Below are positions 1 to 12,980 of a DNA stretch of 64,000 nucleotides, piece after piece. Both the position numbers and the translations under genes were made by a program. Source of the stretch: Trichoplax sp. H2. Taxonomy: Eukaryota; Placozoa; Uniplacotomia; Trichoplacea. Below the pieces are notes generated by a model, which did not search any database, was not told the origin of the DNA, and worked only from the letters and a program-made list of their open reading frames with translations. Numbering within the stretch: position 1 is the stretch's first letter; every line of letters starts with the position of its first letter. The stretch is taken from assembly GCA_003344405.1 (NCBI GenBank), contig NOWV01000100.1, positions 62,001 to 126,000 of the forward strand, written 5' to 3'.

Positions 1-144
1 ACGAGGCGCCTAAGTCTTTGTGTAGTCTGCTAGTAGAGCAAAAATGTTATTGATAGAGCAGATATCGTTCCTTAATACGTGGTTCAAGGAATTGACTTAT
101 TGATCGTATATTGCGTTATCTTGTTGCAAAGCTGTTTTGTGACA
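1..144 (+). repeat. Truncated left copy of foldback-element arm (inner 144 bp)
   Basis: These bases match the reverse complement of 10569-10712 over their whole length with only about ten differences, and also match 41868-42021. The copy is cut by the window edge, so its outer ~480 bp would lie to the left. Its inner end (TTTTGTGACA) is the same point at which the other copies stop matching, which makes it a real element boundary. It faces the copy at 10569-11194 across 10.4 kb. Confidence 0.85.
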
Positions 145-1337
145 ATCATGCTGCCCTTCGATATACAGCTTTTGAAGCTTTACGAATGAAATTAATACAT
201 AATTATGTAATTAGTAAGTAATCGTAACGTAAAGTATATCTCTCTATGGCCATCATGTGAATCGAACAGACCAGCAGAGTAATTTCTAAGAATTTATGAA
301 AATCAGTATGGACCTATTATATTTACATAACGCTGGCATTGTAAACACATAGGAGCCAGACTAAATTTGCGTTTACCAATTACGTGACAATATTGGTGAT
401 TTTGACCTTAATTTCTACTCGCATCATAGAGTATGAGCGAATTAAATCTAGAAATTAGAATAGAAAACTTAATATTCTATTCGTGTTGAAAATAATCATA
501 ATTTCTTATTTACTTTCACTCAATGGCTCATAATATGCTCAAACATTATATGAACTTCTTTAATAAGAATTGAATAAGCCGTTTAGAAAATTGAACAAGT
601 ATCGTTTATATTCTAGCATGCTAAGCTTAGAATGATAGATAACTCAATAACACTTGAAATTTCTCATATTGATATTGAATTTTATGGTATTGTTATACGA
701 TCTGATGAAAGTTCCTTATAAAGTATATTTTTTTAATGTTGGACAATAATTTTGAAAAACAAATTTGGCGATAGAAATTTAATAATCGCTGTTATCAACG
801 CTAAGATACTTAAAAAAATAGCAAATCTATGAAATTGAATATAAAATGTTCAATTTTGTCCATTCTATACAAAGTCGTAGTACATATAGCTTGCCAGTAG
901 ATTTGACATCTTTAATTATTATTATCCATAGTTGTATCCTATCTTTCATTGTTCAGGTATTGAAAACTGCCTGAACTACTGCTTCATAGCAAGTAATCTA
1001 GCGATCCTGTTATGCTGCCTATGAATATTATGAATCCATCTATCTCATTCCATGACAATAGTGATTTTAATTGAAGACAACTAAAGCTAATTAAAGACCA
1101 GTCTTCTTGAAATCATTATTTTAATATTTAACTTTGCTTATTTTCTAGTCATCAGTCAGTAGTATATGCAACAACAGCTTGGCAAGCAAATTTAAATATT
1201 ATTCTCTATAATTTCGAATAATTTCTATAAGAGGTACACAAAATTATCGTAATAATGCGATAAAGCCGATAAATCACTACCAAGGTCTTCTCTATCTCAA
1301 GTAAATTTTGCTCAAAAAATAATGGTAGAGCAATCAT

Positions 1338-1481
1338 CATGCGATGTGTATTACATCACTCATTATTCTATTATTATTAAAGAGTTTATAATGAGGTTTA
1401 TTGAAATCAGAATCTATTGGCTAATAGGAACTGCTTTACTTCAGTACTGATCAAATTTTGCTTTTGAAGTACAGTAATCTT
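1338..1481 (+). repeat. 144-bp direct repeat, copy 1 (abuts gap)
   Basis: Near-identical to 1648-1791; I count two mismatches, in the segment following AATCAGAATC. This copy ends exactly where the N run begins, which suggests an unmerged contig overlap rather than a biological tandem duplication. Confidence 0.9.
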
Positions 1482-1501
1482 NNNNNNNNNNNNNNNNNNN
1501 N
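1482..1501. other. Assembly gap (20 N)
   Basis: A run of exactly 20 N, a conventional placeholder of unknown true length. The sequence to its left recurs almost unchanged 147 bp to its right. Confidence 0.99.
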
Positions 1502-1647
1502 ATTCCAAATTTTAGAAAAATAAGGGCTTTATTGAATCTTATACAAAGATTAACTACACAGCTCTACTCTAGCCGAATACTACTTCTAAAGACTTCTAGA
1601 ACGAACTAACAGAATAATCTAAAGTTGCATGGTTTTATACTTTTTTT

Positions 1648-1791
1648 CATGCGATGTGTATTACATCACTCATTATTCTATTATTATTAAAGAGTTTATA
1701 ATGAGGTTTATTGAAATCAGAATCCATTGACTAATAGGAACTGCTTTACTTCAGTACTGATCAAATTTTGCTTTTGAAGTACAGTAATCTT
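1648..1791 (+). repeat. 144-bp direct repeat, copy 2
   Basis: Second copy of 1338-1481. Past 1791 the sequence continues with CATAATTTG, which may be what truly follows copy 1 if both represent one locus. Confidence 0.9.
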
Positions 1792-4383
1792 CATAATTTG
1801 TTTGGAAGATCCGATGTTTCCGTCAATCAAATAAAGGGCTTTCCTGTTTACCTAGCAAATCGATTGTGTAGTTCATGATTGATTTTTTAAATAATTCTCG
1901 TCTGGGTAATAAAAGATTTTGATAAAAGATTCTGACGTAGGCTGTAATAAATCGTGCAGCTAGTCATAATACGCTATATCTGCTGACTATAGTAGGATCT
2001 TAAGGTCGTTGATGCTTTTTGTATAAGTTTAGAGCTCAAACTTCCTACTTACTTACGATGCGATTCCTAAACGCTAATATATTAGGCTTGGTGTAATGCC
2101 CAACTGGATATGGCATAGGGTCAAGCTAATTAATAATATCCACAATATCTTCCTTTTCAGAACTTAATAAATTACCATCAATCATTTAGCATGGTATAGA
2201 CCGAAATTATGATGGATAAGCCAATGGCTTTCCTTGCAATAATTATTTGCATTTTAGTGAAGTAATAAGGAAGATATTCAGAAATAAAATGCCTAAATGA
2301 TGCAAACTGTGGCACAATAGGGTGTGCAAATTACACGCAATTCTAACACTTAATTTGATATCCTTTGACTACGATATTAAAATCTAACATATATAGAATT
2401 GTAAAAGCAAGTTTGTTAAAACAAAATTTGGAACTGCGATCTTCAAAATAAGCTTAAATGAGTAAAAAATCCGCTTAAAGTCAGCAGTGCTATAATCAAT
2501 TTTTATCATTAGTTTAATATTTCTCAGTTATTTTCGGATCAACTTTTTAATTTAACTTATAATTGTACTATTTAAAAATATTTTCTTTCTAAGAAATCTA
2601 TTCTGTTGTATCTTGTTAATTGAAGACATATACTGTAATACATATTTGATTACTGCGATTATTCCATTATTCGGTAAAAATCTTTTAAATAAGAGCTCAA
2701 ACCTAGTAGTGAGAGGTTGACTTATTAGCACATCTTTTAGCAAGACCATTATGCCATTTATACCATTAAAAAGCAGGCTATAAATAAGTAAATCTATTTA
2801 TTTTATAATACTTTTGTTACTGTTGAATTTCTGTAGATTTATGTATTGCTTAGAAGACAGACGTAATTGCAGTAACTACTTGGTTGTTTCCGAAATGGAT
2901 CTCGTGTTAATCTAAAATTTGGTGGGTACGCCCTTCTTTATTTAGCCATTGACTATATTATTTCAGCAATTTATCCGCTAAAATTACTTATTTAAAAGTT
3001 ATGTCAAGCTATCCCATTTACATCACTGCTTAATTTTTTATTTAACTGACTAAATTGATACATTCACTAAAAAAATTACCTAAACATAGGCTAGTTTGAT
3101 GCAAAATACAACTTTGTATCATGTAATTGCCCTTAAACTTTAAATTCTTTGATTATCGTTAGATTACAATATTTGGTAATGATCACCCTAACATAGCGAA
3201 AAGTATTAGCAACAGCAAAATTATAATAAAATATCTAATTTTTCTTGATATTTATAGCGTCAATAAGTTCAAAAGGCATTATTATCTTTTTATAGATAAA
3301 ACAAGAATTACCTACTTTTTGTTCTATTATATCAAGTAAAGGATATGTTGATTGTATTTGTGATTCTTAGCGACGATATTACATTCTTCATAAAAATAAT
3401 GAAGATCACGTAAATTGGATACAATTTTAATTATTGCTTAACATTAAGTATCTATCTGATTAACATGATACCAACGAATACAGATAAATAAATCAATTGA
3501 TATGGTCGCCTCAAATTACTTTTCAACAGAACCGAAGTTATAGATTTATTTAAATTTACACTAATGAGTAAATGCCCCATACTATCATTAATTTTAATTT
3601 TAATTATTTCTAACTGATAGAGTGCTATGGAAACATTATGAGTCATGTGATTCAGGTAACGATAGAGACAAAATAGAAAAATAGACAGCAATTAAATGAA
3701 ATTTCATATTTATAGCTGACGCGTTTTGAATTACGATAATCTGTTCGAGCCGAGACTTCCAATGAATTAATATAACCACTTAGTATTAATATCTTACACC
3801 TGCCGGAGGTGCAATAAGTTAAAAATGCTTTGTTTATCAAAATATATTCAATATTGTCAATGCAATCAATTCTATATATCTTTTAAACAAATAGTGCATG
3901 ATATTTTAATCAAAGTCCAATGCAATTATCTTGTAAAATATCGGCTGTAAATGATAGCAGTGTTTTCAATGTGGTATTGAAACAAACTAATGAAAGATTT
4001 TGAAATTGGCGTCATACAATGATAAACTATCTAACTACAGCAAGGTATTTGAATATCTACTTATTTATTAACATTAATGAAAAGTAGCATAAAGGATATT
4101 TGTCTTCATCCTATGCTATAAATATCCATGACAGTAATGCTCATCGTCGCATTATCAATTGAATCTATGATCTATATTTTTCATCCATTTACTCAATATT
4201 AAAGTGATTATCAATATATTAAAATATAAATAGAATACTACCTGGTATAATTCATCAAGTACAATTCTAATTCTACTACTGACCTGTAGTGATCGTATTT
4301 AAATTCTTTGATAGTTGTAACTATAAACTGTTATTATTTTTTCATCGAACCTAGTAGCAAGGAAAGTTTAAAGTTTTGACAGA

Positions 4384-5439
4384 ATGACTTCCATTACATC
4401 GACATCCTATCCAGTTTATAATTTCAACGCGACACCGGCGATAAAGACTAACAACAGCTTCAATAGTACAACCCAGCCATTTCAATGTCTAACTCATTTT
4501 GGTCCATATAAGTTAACATTTCAAATTATTATCATTGTAATAGGCGCTATGATATTAGTTACTGGTGTTTTAGGCAATTTAATGGTCGTTCGAACTGTTT
4601 ATCAAAATCGCCATGGTTCGATGTCCTCCTTAACATATACATTAATAGCAAGCCTGTCCATTTACGATATTTTTGTTGTAATATTAACCCTACCTTTCAC
4701 AATAGCTGAAGATTTATTATGTTACTTCCCCTTTGGAAGAGTCTTATGTCACTTGTTTAAGCCGCTACCAGCATTTTTCGCAACAGGGTCAGTCTTTACC
4801 ATGACTGCAATAGGCATAGATCGTTATCGGGCTGTAGCTTGTTCACTTGAATATCGTGGCAATCAAAAACGGAAAGCACTGATGTTAGTTGGTATATTTA
4901 TCTTAGGTTTCATTTGTTCATTAACTAGCTTTATTTTAACACGCTACGATGATGAAACATCTCCAGAACAACCAATATGTTACATGAATTTTATTACTCT
5001 AACTGGATCTGAAATTTATGTGCCAAGTACTTTTGTCTTTCTTTTCATCTTGCCTCTTATGATAACTATAACCATCTATCTACGTGTAATTGCTTATTTG
5101 CGATGGCTAGGAGAATCCAAAAACAATTTATTGAAGAAGAATCGAGTATTCTATAATGCTGCTGCTCGTTCCTCGATAAAAATGATGCTGGTTATTACAA
5201 TGTTATTTGTAGCATGCTGGTTACCCTTATATTGCTGTTTCTTTATTATTGCTTTTCGAGTTTTACCATTTGCCACAACACCTCATTTTTATGTTATGTA
5301 TGCAATATGTCATCTATTAAGTTATATTAATGCAGTTGCCAATCCAATCATATATGCCGGTTTTAATAAGAAATTTCGTTCCGCATTTAAATCTACTGGC
5401 TATGCAGGAGAAGCACAAACCCGCTATACTGTCAATTAA
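4384..5439 (+). CDS. Class A (rhodopsin-like) GPCR, intronless, 351 aa
   Basis: Predicted seven-helix plasma-membrane receptor acting through heterotrimeric G proteins; the ligand is unknown. The extracellular N-terminus (residues 1-45) has several N-x-S/T sites (around N15, N23, N27) and no obvious signal peptide. Class A hallmarks are present: GN in helix 1 (64-65), D95 in helix 2, C122 at the top of helix 3 paired with C199 in loop 2, DRY at 146-148, CWLP at 278-281 and NPIIY at 320-324. The C-tail is short (~27 residues). It shares FPFGR before the helix 3 Cys, ATGSVFTM in helix 3 and an RYDD-x-P-x-C loop 2 with the receptors at 12981 and 23567, so these are paralogs. The general look is that of peptide-type class A receptors, but that is weak evidence. 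An AATAAA lies about 80 nt after the stop (5519-5524). It is bracketed by facing copies of the foldback arm. Confidence 0.95.
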   Translation: MTSITSTSYPVYNFNATPAIKTNNSFNSTTQPFQCLTHFGPYKLTFQIIIIVIGAMILVTGVLGNLMVVRTVYQNRHGSMSSLTYTLIASLSIYDIFVVILTLPFTIAEDLLCYFPFGRVLCHLFKPLPAFFATGSVFTMTAIGIDRYRAVACSLEYRGNQKRKALMLVGIFILGFICSLTSFILTRYDDETSPEQPICYMNFITLTGSEIYVPSTFVFLFILPLMITITIYLRVIAYLRWLGESKNNLLKKNRVFYNAAARSSIKMMLVITMLFVACWLPLYCCFFIIAFRVLPFATTPHFYVMYAICHLLSYINAVANPIIYAGFNKKFRSAFKSTGYAGEAQTRYTVN

Positions 5440-8400
5440 ATACTGATAATGTGCTCTAATATTTTAGGCTTCTATTTCAAATTCCATCAATTCTATATTT
5501 TAAATATCGATTAATTGAAATAAAAATCGATACCGGTATATGTTTATGGCACGACTGCAAGCCCGACACGTAAAATTAAAAAATTTATTGCTTATAGCTA
5601 TGACAAAAAGCTGTAAACAGAACTTGCATTTGTGTATTAATTTATTATCATCATTGAAATAACCATTAGCCCCGCCATAAATATTACTATGACCAATCAA
5701 TTACGGTTTCATTTTCCCCTAATTATACAAATAGTTATTCGGAAATAATACCTTACAGATTTTGAGCTGATGTGTATGATTGAAGCATTATCGCTTTAAC
5801 TAATAGACGTACTGTAATACGTAATTATCAACCCTAGATAAGTACCTTAAAATAATGCGATAAATGTTGCTATATAATAAACTACCATCACTATAATTTG
5901 GTTCTTTATTGAGAAATCATTTTGAAAGAATTACGTTCCATAACGGAATATACTTCATAATTCTTAAATATAGGCTCACTACAAACTTCTTAGAATTTCA
6001 TAGAATTGGGATAGTTGCATATGTATCAATTTCTTCTTGCCGCATAAATTATCTTAATATGATTTGCCGATATTAATAAAAAAATTGAATGGTTTAAATT
6101 GCTTACTTAGTTGCAATTCCGATATTAAAAATTAAAACATGATAAACTTCTACTTAAAGGCGTAATGTCTGATGTAGCACAAATTTTATAGTTAGTCTAT
6201 GAAAACTAAGTCATTTTTTCAATCGCATTAATAAGGCATTTTGATATCGATGATCGTCCTAATAATCAGTTGTATATTTAAATACTAGCATAAGAATTTA
6301 TTAAAAAAGCAAAGCAATCGATAAATATTATCTAGGAGTTAACATAACTTATAATATTTAGTCAGCTACAAATTGACCCAATCAAAATAGTTATTTTTTT
6401 GTAAACATGTTATGATTATTCAACTGTTACAATTTCTTTAGTATATTTTCATTTATTATGATTATTATCATATTTAACGCCACTGATTTCATAATAATTT
6501 TACATAAATTTGGCATTAAGATAGTAGGCATAACTTAATGTACCAGTAATCTACAATCTTATTGAGAATTTTTGACGTCTTTCCTTCAATTCTATTGCTA
6601 ATCGCCTTTTATATATGAGATAGATTGGATTGCTATTGTTATAATAAACACAAAGCAATATTGAATAATTTTATTATAGAAATACGTAATTGGCGAAAAT
6701 GTAAAGAGAATCTTCTCATATTTTTTTTAATTATTCGTTCTTTTCTCCAACTCCTTTTAGCATCAAAGTATATTAGATCCAGAAATTAATGGACATAACC
6801 CCAAAATTATGAATAAAGACATTATTACGGTGTTGCCTTATCATCAGGATAGTTTAATAAGTACAGTAGTAGCTAGTATGGAGAATATCCATATTTGTAG
6901 TGCTAGGCAAGGTAAATAATGCCTTAAGGTAGATGTTGTTTGTAATAGTTCATTACATATTTGATATTGATTGTTATTGTGTGATAGATAGCAGTAAGAT
7001 GATTCAAGTTCTAGTTGATGATAGTTGAATTAGACAACCTAAGAGCTTAGATTAAGATTAAGTATGAGTAAGAGATTCAAAATATTTACTGATAGAAAAG
7101 CTATGAAATGAACATCTCAGTTCGAGATGTTTCTCCTAGTAAGGTATAATAATAATACTGTTGTTGATTACAAATTAGACGGTTCCTATATAAACGGGAA
7201 CATTTAAGTTGAGTGGGGTGGTAAAAAGTTGTAGATGTATCTTTGCTAATAAAAGTTTTATCTTTACAGTCTTTTGCTGTGTGTGTTTAACGTTAAGTAA
7301 AAGGGCGTTTAAGTCAGCAGCTACTTCTAGACTTTTACTGTACGTTACCTTGTCGCAGAAGTGAAATTGTGACAGACGTATTTACCATAAAAATAATGAC
7401 TTCATCGTCATTACTAATACATTGAATTATCCGCTGCTACTTAATGAATATTAAATAGTTATTACCAAATCTAAGCACACCTTTGGTAATAAAGGGCATC
7501 AAAGTCTGATTAGAAGCTCCGTCGGATTTAAGTTGCTATGAAATCGGTATAAGTTTTCGTCATATGTGGATAATATATCTGCTATAATAAAAGTCTCTAG
7601 ATTTCACGTGATGAGTAATCGATCGAAAATTCAACTTTACAAGCTGAAATCGATCCATTCTCTTCATTTAGATTATGTTTCTTACGTAATTTGCCCATCG
7701 TCTACTTTATAATCAATCTATTTTTAAAATACGGTAATGTAGCTAGCGTTCATGTAAAATATTAAGAGAGCATTATAATATCATCGTCTCACATTTAAAT
7801 TGCTTTATTTATGGCTAATCATGTTGAAAATGATGATCTAGACGATAGAATTTCAGTTCGAGTATTTTCTTATTTTAATGTATTATTCTATTGAAGTTAA
7901 TTTCAGGATTTTTCCTCTATATATTTAAAGTAGATGAAGTAGTGGTAAACTAGATAGATCTAGGATTGCAATGTAAATATTTAAAGATAATGAATTTGTA
8001 GAAGATTACATTAGAATTTATACCTTAACTTGGAATATAACTACAATGTAAACCCAAATGCTTTATTTAAGTCTTGACTGCTAGATATTAGTAGGTTTTC
8101 TTAGTGTTTCATTTCTGTAATGTTTACTGCAGTCGCTGATTAAACCGACTTACTTATGATTTGATCGTTAGTTTAGTTATCCGTAGACTCTAGAATATAA
8201 TCTGACTAAGCTTACATGATTCATTACTTTACTAATTTGAGAGCAATTAAAAATTTTCATTCTTTAGCGAAATATCAATGAAAGCAAAATCAAGCATGTT
8301 AATGGCGGCACAGTTCTACCGGCTAACAACAAGAGAACTACACAGTTTTGCTAGACTAGTTTTTTCAATGTGATGGTAAGTAACTAGTTATTAATTTTTT

Positions 8401-10568
8401 GATCCGTTAACGCTTTTTAATTCAAGAAGAAAGAATTTGCTTTCTTCTGCTTCGGCGCTTTCACAATTAATCTATGCCTTAATTTTAAACTTTCCCGGCT
8501 GTCAATTAAGATAACTAGATTTGGTTACTACAGAGTAAATTGAATTATTCCTTTTTGTGATTTATAAAATTTAAAGTTAAATCGAATCAAAATATGTTTA
8601 AAATTTTCGTACTCACTGCAAACGTAGCTAATTTGACCTTTCATTTATTCATTACGTAATATTGTAGGCTTCTTTGTTCTGTATATGTATTTTTGTGTAC
8701 CAAATCCTACAGTCAGCATCTTTATCTTCAATAAAAACTATATATTATCTGATTTCCCAGGCAACATACTAATATGTACCAATATTCTTTATCTATCGAT
8801 AATCATGCCACAATTAAGGTAGTTCAACATAATTATTTTTCCTCTAGGTGAGCTACTTTAGTTTAGTGCTATATTCAATATATATAAAGGCTATACGCTG
8901 TGTTATAATAACAAGTTCAGACAGAATATGCTACTGTATATAGCATATATTGTATATGTATATAGCATATATTTGCACAAATATATGCTTATAAATACAT
9001 TGCTATTCCAAGATAAGATACGAATATCTACTCCTATCTACGCTAAATTGTTATAAAACTGATTAGATGAGTTAAAGATTTCTATTAAAGAACTGCAAGA
9101 TATTTTTAATACTATATAGCTAAGAATTCTATTATTACAAAAAGTAAATAGAAACGCAATTTCTTAATAAATGAATGATGTTACTCAAAAAGTAATCTAA
9201 AAGAATTGAATTTTTCTGTGTCTTCATAAAGTCATAATTCACAGAATACAATTATATATATACAAATCAAATGAGAAAGTATAGGAAACATGAAAATTTT
9301 TTAATATGAAGTATAGTAAAATGAACATACAAGTTACGATTTTTTCGGTTAAGAATATTAATAATGTTTAATTTAGCTGCTATGGTTTCGATGAATTTAA
9401 TATAAATAAGGACATCAAATTGCCTTGTTTTCTAGTCTATAAAATTATGTCCAGGTTACAATTAATATCTTTAGTAATTGTAGAAACAGTTTGAATCTAT
9501 TATATTAATTTAAATAAATCATTTTTGATACCGATTTATGCTTATGATCATGAGTGATACCAATAAAGGTGAATTTAATGAGCTGTCTACAAATTTTTTA
9601 TTTATTCCAGGGTTAATGAGTATTGATAAAAGCGATTGGAAGAAAAGGAGAAAATAGTTCTGTAATCAGTTACTTAAACAAAATTTTTAATCACTCTAAC
9701 CTCCTAAATGGTGATATCTAATATCATCGGCAGTTTTTAATCTACCATTTATTAGTTTGCAGCTACATTAATTTTTTTCCACTGCAAATACCTTCAGCAC
9801 TCACAGGCAATATCAAGTATAAATTACGGTAATTAATCAATATTTTAGAATTCTTGATCATGCAACAGTTGCAATGAGTTACATCACTACTCACAGTAAA
9901 GTTTAATAAAAATAGTCAGTTTACCAGTAATCAGAGCTGATTACCGTACATACTATTAATAAAAGAAAGCAAATTAAGTCGTTGGTAGCGATTTAGGGGT
10001 AAATATATGACCTTTGCATCTATATTTCTAGGTATTTGGCTATATGGTTGACTTTAATGATTCTCTTATGATCGATATTCGATGCCTTAAAAGTCCGACG
10101 GGGATTATGACTCACTCTGACTATTTGCGCTCACAGTTCAATAAACACCTAACTCGAGTTACTGACTACAGGCACTATCAAAATCATAACAGATTTGTAT
10201 GATGTACAGTACATGATGAGGGTGAAATGATCTAATTATCAAATGCTAGTATGTTCAGTTATGCACCACTTTGATTTAATACTTATTAATGAATCGGCCA
10301 TCAGGTTAAACGTCAAGCCTATTATATTTGCTTGTTAAATATCGTGCTTCTAATCCTCTAAATTTTTATGAAAAAGTTGCGTTTTGATTTTTCCTTGTCT
10401 ATCCAATTCCATTGATAATACAGTATGAAACAGTTTCTATTTGATAAGTTTAAAAGGATCAGAAACATAATTTGGTATATAATTCAAAGCAATTACTGCA
10501 GTTTAAGCGTACAGATAGTTAGCTAATTCAAAGGTAAAATCGTCTAGAATTGATTCTTTCATACCATT
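5440..10568. other. Intergenic, nothing recognised
   Basis: About 5.1 kb of AT-rich sequence without a supportable gene on either strand. Only simple features are visible, such as a TATAGCATATAT-rich palindromic stretch near 8930-8995. With the GPCR it forms the interior between the two facing foldback arms. I see no transposase-like frame that would explain mobilisation. Confidence 0.55.
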
Positions 10569-11194
10569 TGTCACAAAACAGCTTTGCAAGAAGATAGCGT
10601 AATGTACGATCAATAAGTCAATTCCTTGAACCACGTATTAAGGAACGATATCTGCACTATCAAAAACACTTTTACTCTACTAGCAGACTACACTAAGACT
10701 TAGGCGCCTCGTATTTTACGTTAAACACCAAGTTTGAGAATCCACTTTATTACACAATATACTGCATTTATATACTATTCCTCTATAGTTCATGAGTCAC
10801 AGTTAGTACGATTAACTTTGGAATCATTTACTGAATTAGATAATAATTATAGCTACTGCTCCTTAATGCAGACAGCAGTATTTACGAACATAGACATCTG
10901 GTGACTAATACAGAATAGTCAGATTACGATATGTCCTATCATGGAACATTTCCACGATAATTTACAATCTACCATAAGTAAGTTACAATCACAATGATTC
11001 GAAGTGTAAGTAGATGATTTGCATTCCCCATTATAACTATTAATTTCAGTACGTGTATATGTGTCACTATCATAAAAAGTCAGTGCTATATTAAAACACA
11101 GTATATCCAAATTAGAAGTTAGCTAAATAAGGATAGGCTAACAGAATTATCCTAACATAGCTATTTCTACTCTTATGCAACATATAACACTGTC
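10569..11194 (-). repeat. Foldback-element arm (right-hand orientation), ~626 bp
   Basis: The full-length arm matches 42146-42842 in the same orientation and 41394-42021 in reverse complement; its first 144 bp are the inverse of 1-144. It begins at TGTCACAAAACAG (inner end) and similarity fades after ATATAACACTGTC (outer end). No open frame of note is conserved between copies, so it appears non-coding. Unlike the copy at 42.1 kb it has no gap and shows the undisturbed arm sequence near 10960-11060. Confidence 0.88.
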
Positions 11195-12980
11195 ACACCA
11201 TTTATCGTATATACCAAAGCAGCAATGAATTTACCATTAGAATTTTTTATTAATTTTAAATTTCTTAACTCCAATAAAGATTGTCATTTGTCTCTTTAAT
11301 CATGGTAATTAATTTCTACTTACCATCTATTGGTAATTTTCTAATTTGCTACATTGATTGGTTCTCATTGATCACCAAAATTTTGCCAGAAGCAGATTTA
11401 TCTTATTTTGACTGTTAAATTTTGAGCACGGTCTCATTCAAATCATTGTGCCAATCCTGAATGTTTTCATAGCCTTTAATTAATAGTAATAAGGCTTTCT
11501 TTTCCGTGCATTTTCTCACATGCAATAAATCTAATCTCTTTAATAGATTCCTTTTCTGAAAATTTCAATGTGATGGTAATAATTGATTATATTCATTGTG
11601 TTTCTTGAAAGTTGCTATATAAATTTTCATTTACATTCGTTACCCTAATTTATTTTCAAGTTCTATTTTTGTGGATTTGTACATCTTTGTCGTACATTAA
11701 TTATTAATATTATTGATTATTAATATTATCAGCTATAACACTCAGCTGCGTAATAGGATTCTTGTATATTATATTCTTAATTTAGGCTCTACTTGAAGTA
11801 ACACGTTACAGTCGATAGTTTAAGATACAGATCTTACGGTGAGTAACCTCTTATGGGAACATTGCCATCTTTGTTCAACGCCTGCTACTATAACAGCACA
11901 TATAACTCCGTCTGTTTTGGATAAGGAGCATATACTGTACTTGAATGAAACCGAATGAGAGTGCTGCTAACATTTCTAACAAATACTTTTTCTGTTTTTT
12001 TTTGTTGAACAGTCACAATAACTTTCTTATTTAAATTTAAAATAATTATTGTAAAAATGCATAGGCGCATTGATTGCATCTACTTCATAGCATTCTTGCT
12101 TTGTGTATTTTTCAATACAATACCTAAAGCAACCTATGCAACTATTAAATTAACGTACCTATGTGACTTTAATTCGATAGAAATGCATGCATTATATGAA
12201 AACTCTATTCAGCAGTGTTACCGATACTGCTAAAGCTCAAAACAATATAATCTAAAATAATATTTACCATCAACCTTTGATACATCATATCGTACTGGAA
12301 TAGCATACGATCCAAAAAGTTTATTATGGATAGCATTTTTAATAACTATTAGTAAAATTGCAGGTATTATAATCAATATTCATTCAATGCATTATAAAAA
12401 AATTCAACTGTCATGCACATATTAAATGTCGGCAGTCATAATAATGACAATGTCATATTTAAACTCATCAATTCAAATTATAGTTACTTTATTAAGGCAT
12501 ATTAACGCTAATTAAATAGCCAGACGATCGGGTTGGACAAGTGATAACAGCATATTCTTAAATCGAGAACTATGTTATTGTAATTATGGCTAATAGAATA
12601 ATTAACTGGATAATAATACCTTCAAAGACAATGATAATAATTATATTTCGTATAATTTCTGTTTTATGTAGAAAAAATTAGAAATAATTTAACCTTGTCT
12701 AGTTTCTGTAGGTTTTCAATTCTTTATGCAATATTTTACTATTCTTTATAATAAAATTACTGGATTGTAAGTGCAAATGTTTCACCTTTACTCAGATACA
12801 TTTATAAACAATTTCTAAATTCTTCATTGATCAAGTTGTAATAGGTTTAACAATTTTTCAAAGTTAAGTGTACCTGTTATCGAACCGAAACATCATCCTT
12901 CAAGTAAACACACTCTATCATAACTGTGCTGCGTTGATTTGAATATTGCAATCTACTTAAAAATGATAGTACTTTAGCCA
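11195..12980. other. Intergenic, upstream of second GPCR
   Basis: No gene recognised. AT-rich, with a short TTATTAATATTATTGATTA duplication near 11700-11730. The segment immediately before 12981 is presumably 5' UTR and promoter, but no distinct element can be named. Confidence 0.5.

Larger units (their letters stand above)
145..4383. other. Gene-poor AT-rich stretch with a gap and a duplicated segment
   Basis: I see no convincing coding region here. The short open frames of 60-80 codons are as expected by chance in DNA this AT-rich and resemble no family I know. The stretch holds a 20-N gap (1482-1501) and a 144-bp direct duplication around it. The last few hundred bases presumably contain the promoter and 5' UTR of the GPCR that starts at 4384, but I see no clear promoter element. 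Confidence 0.6.
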
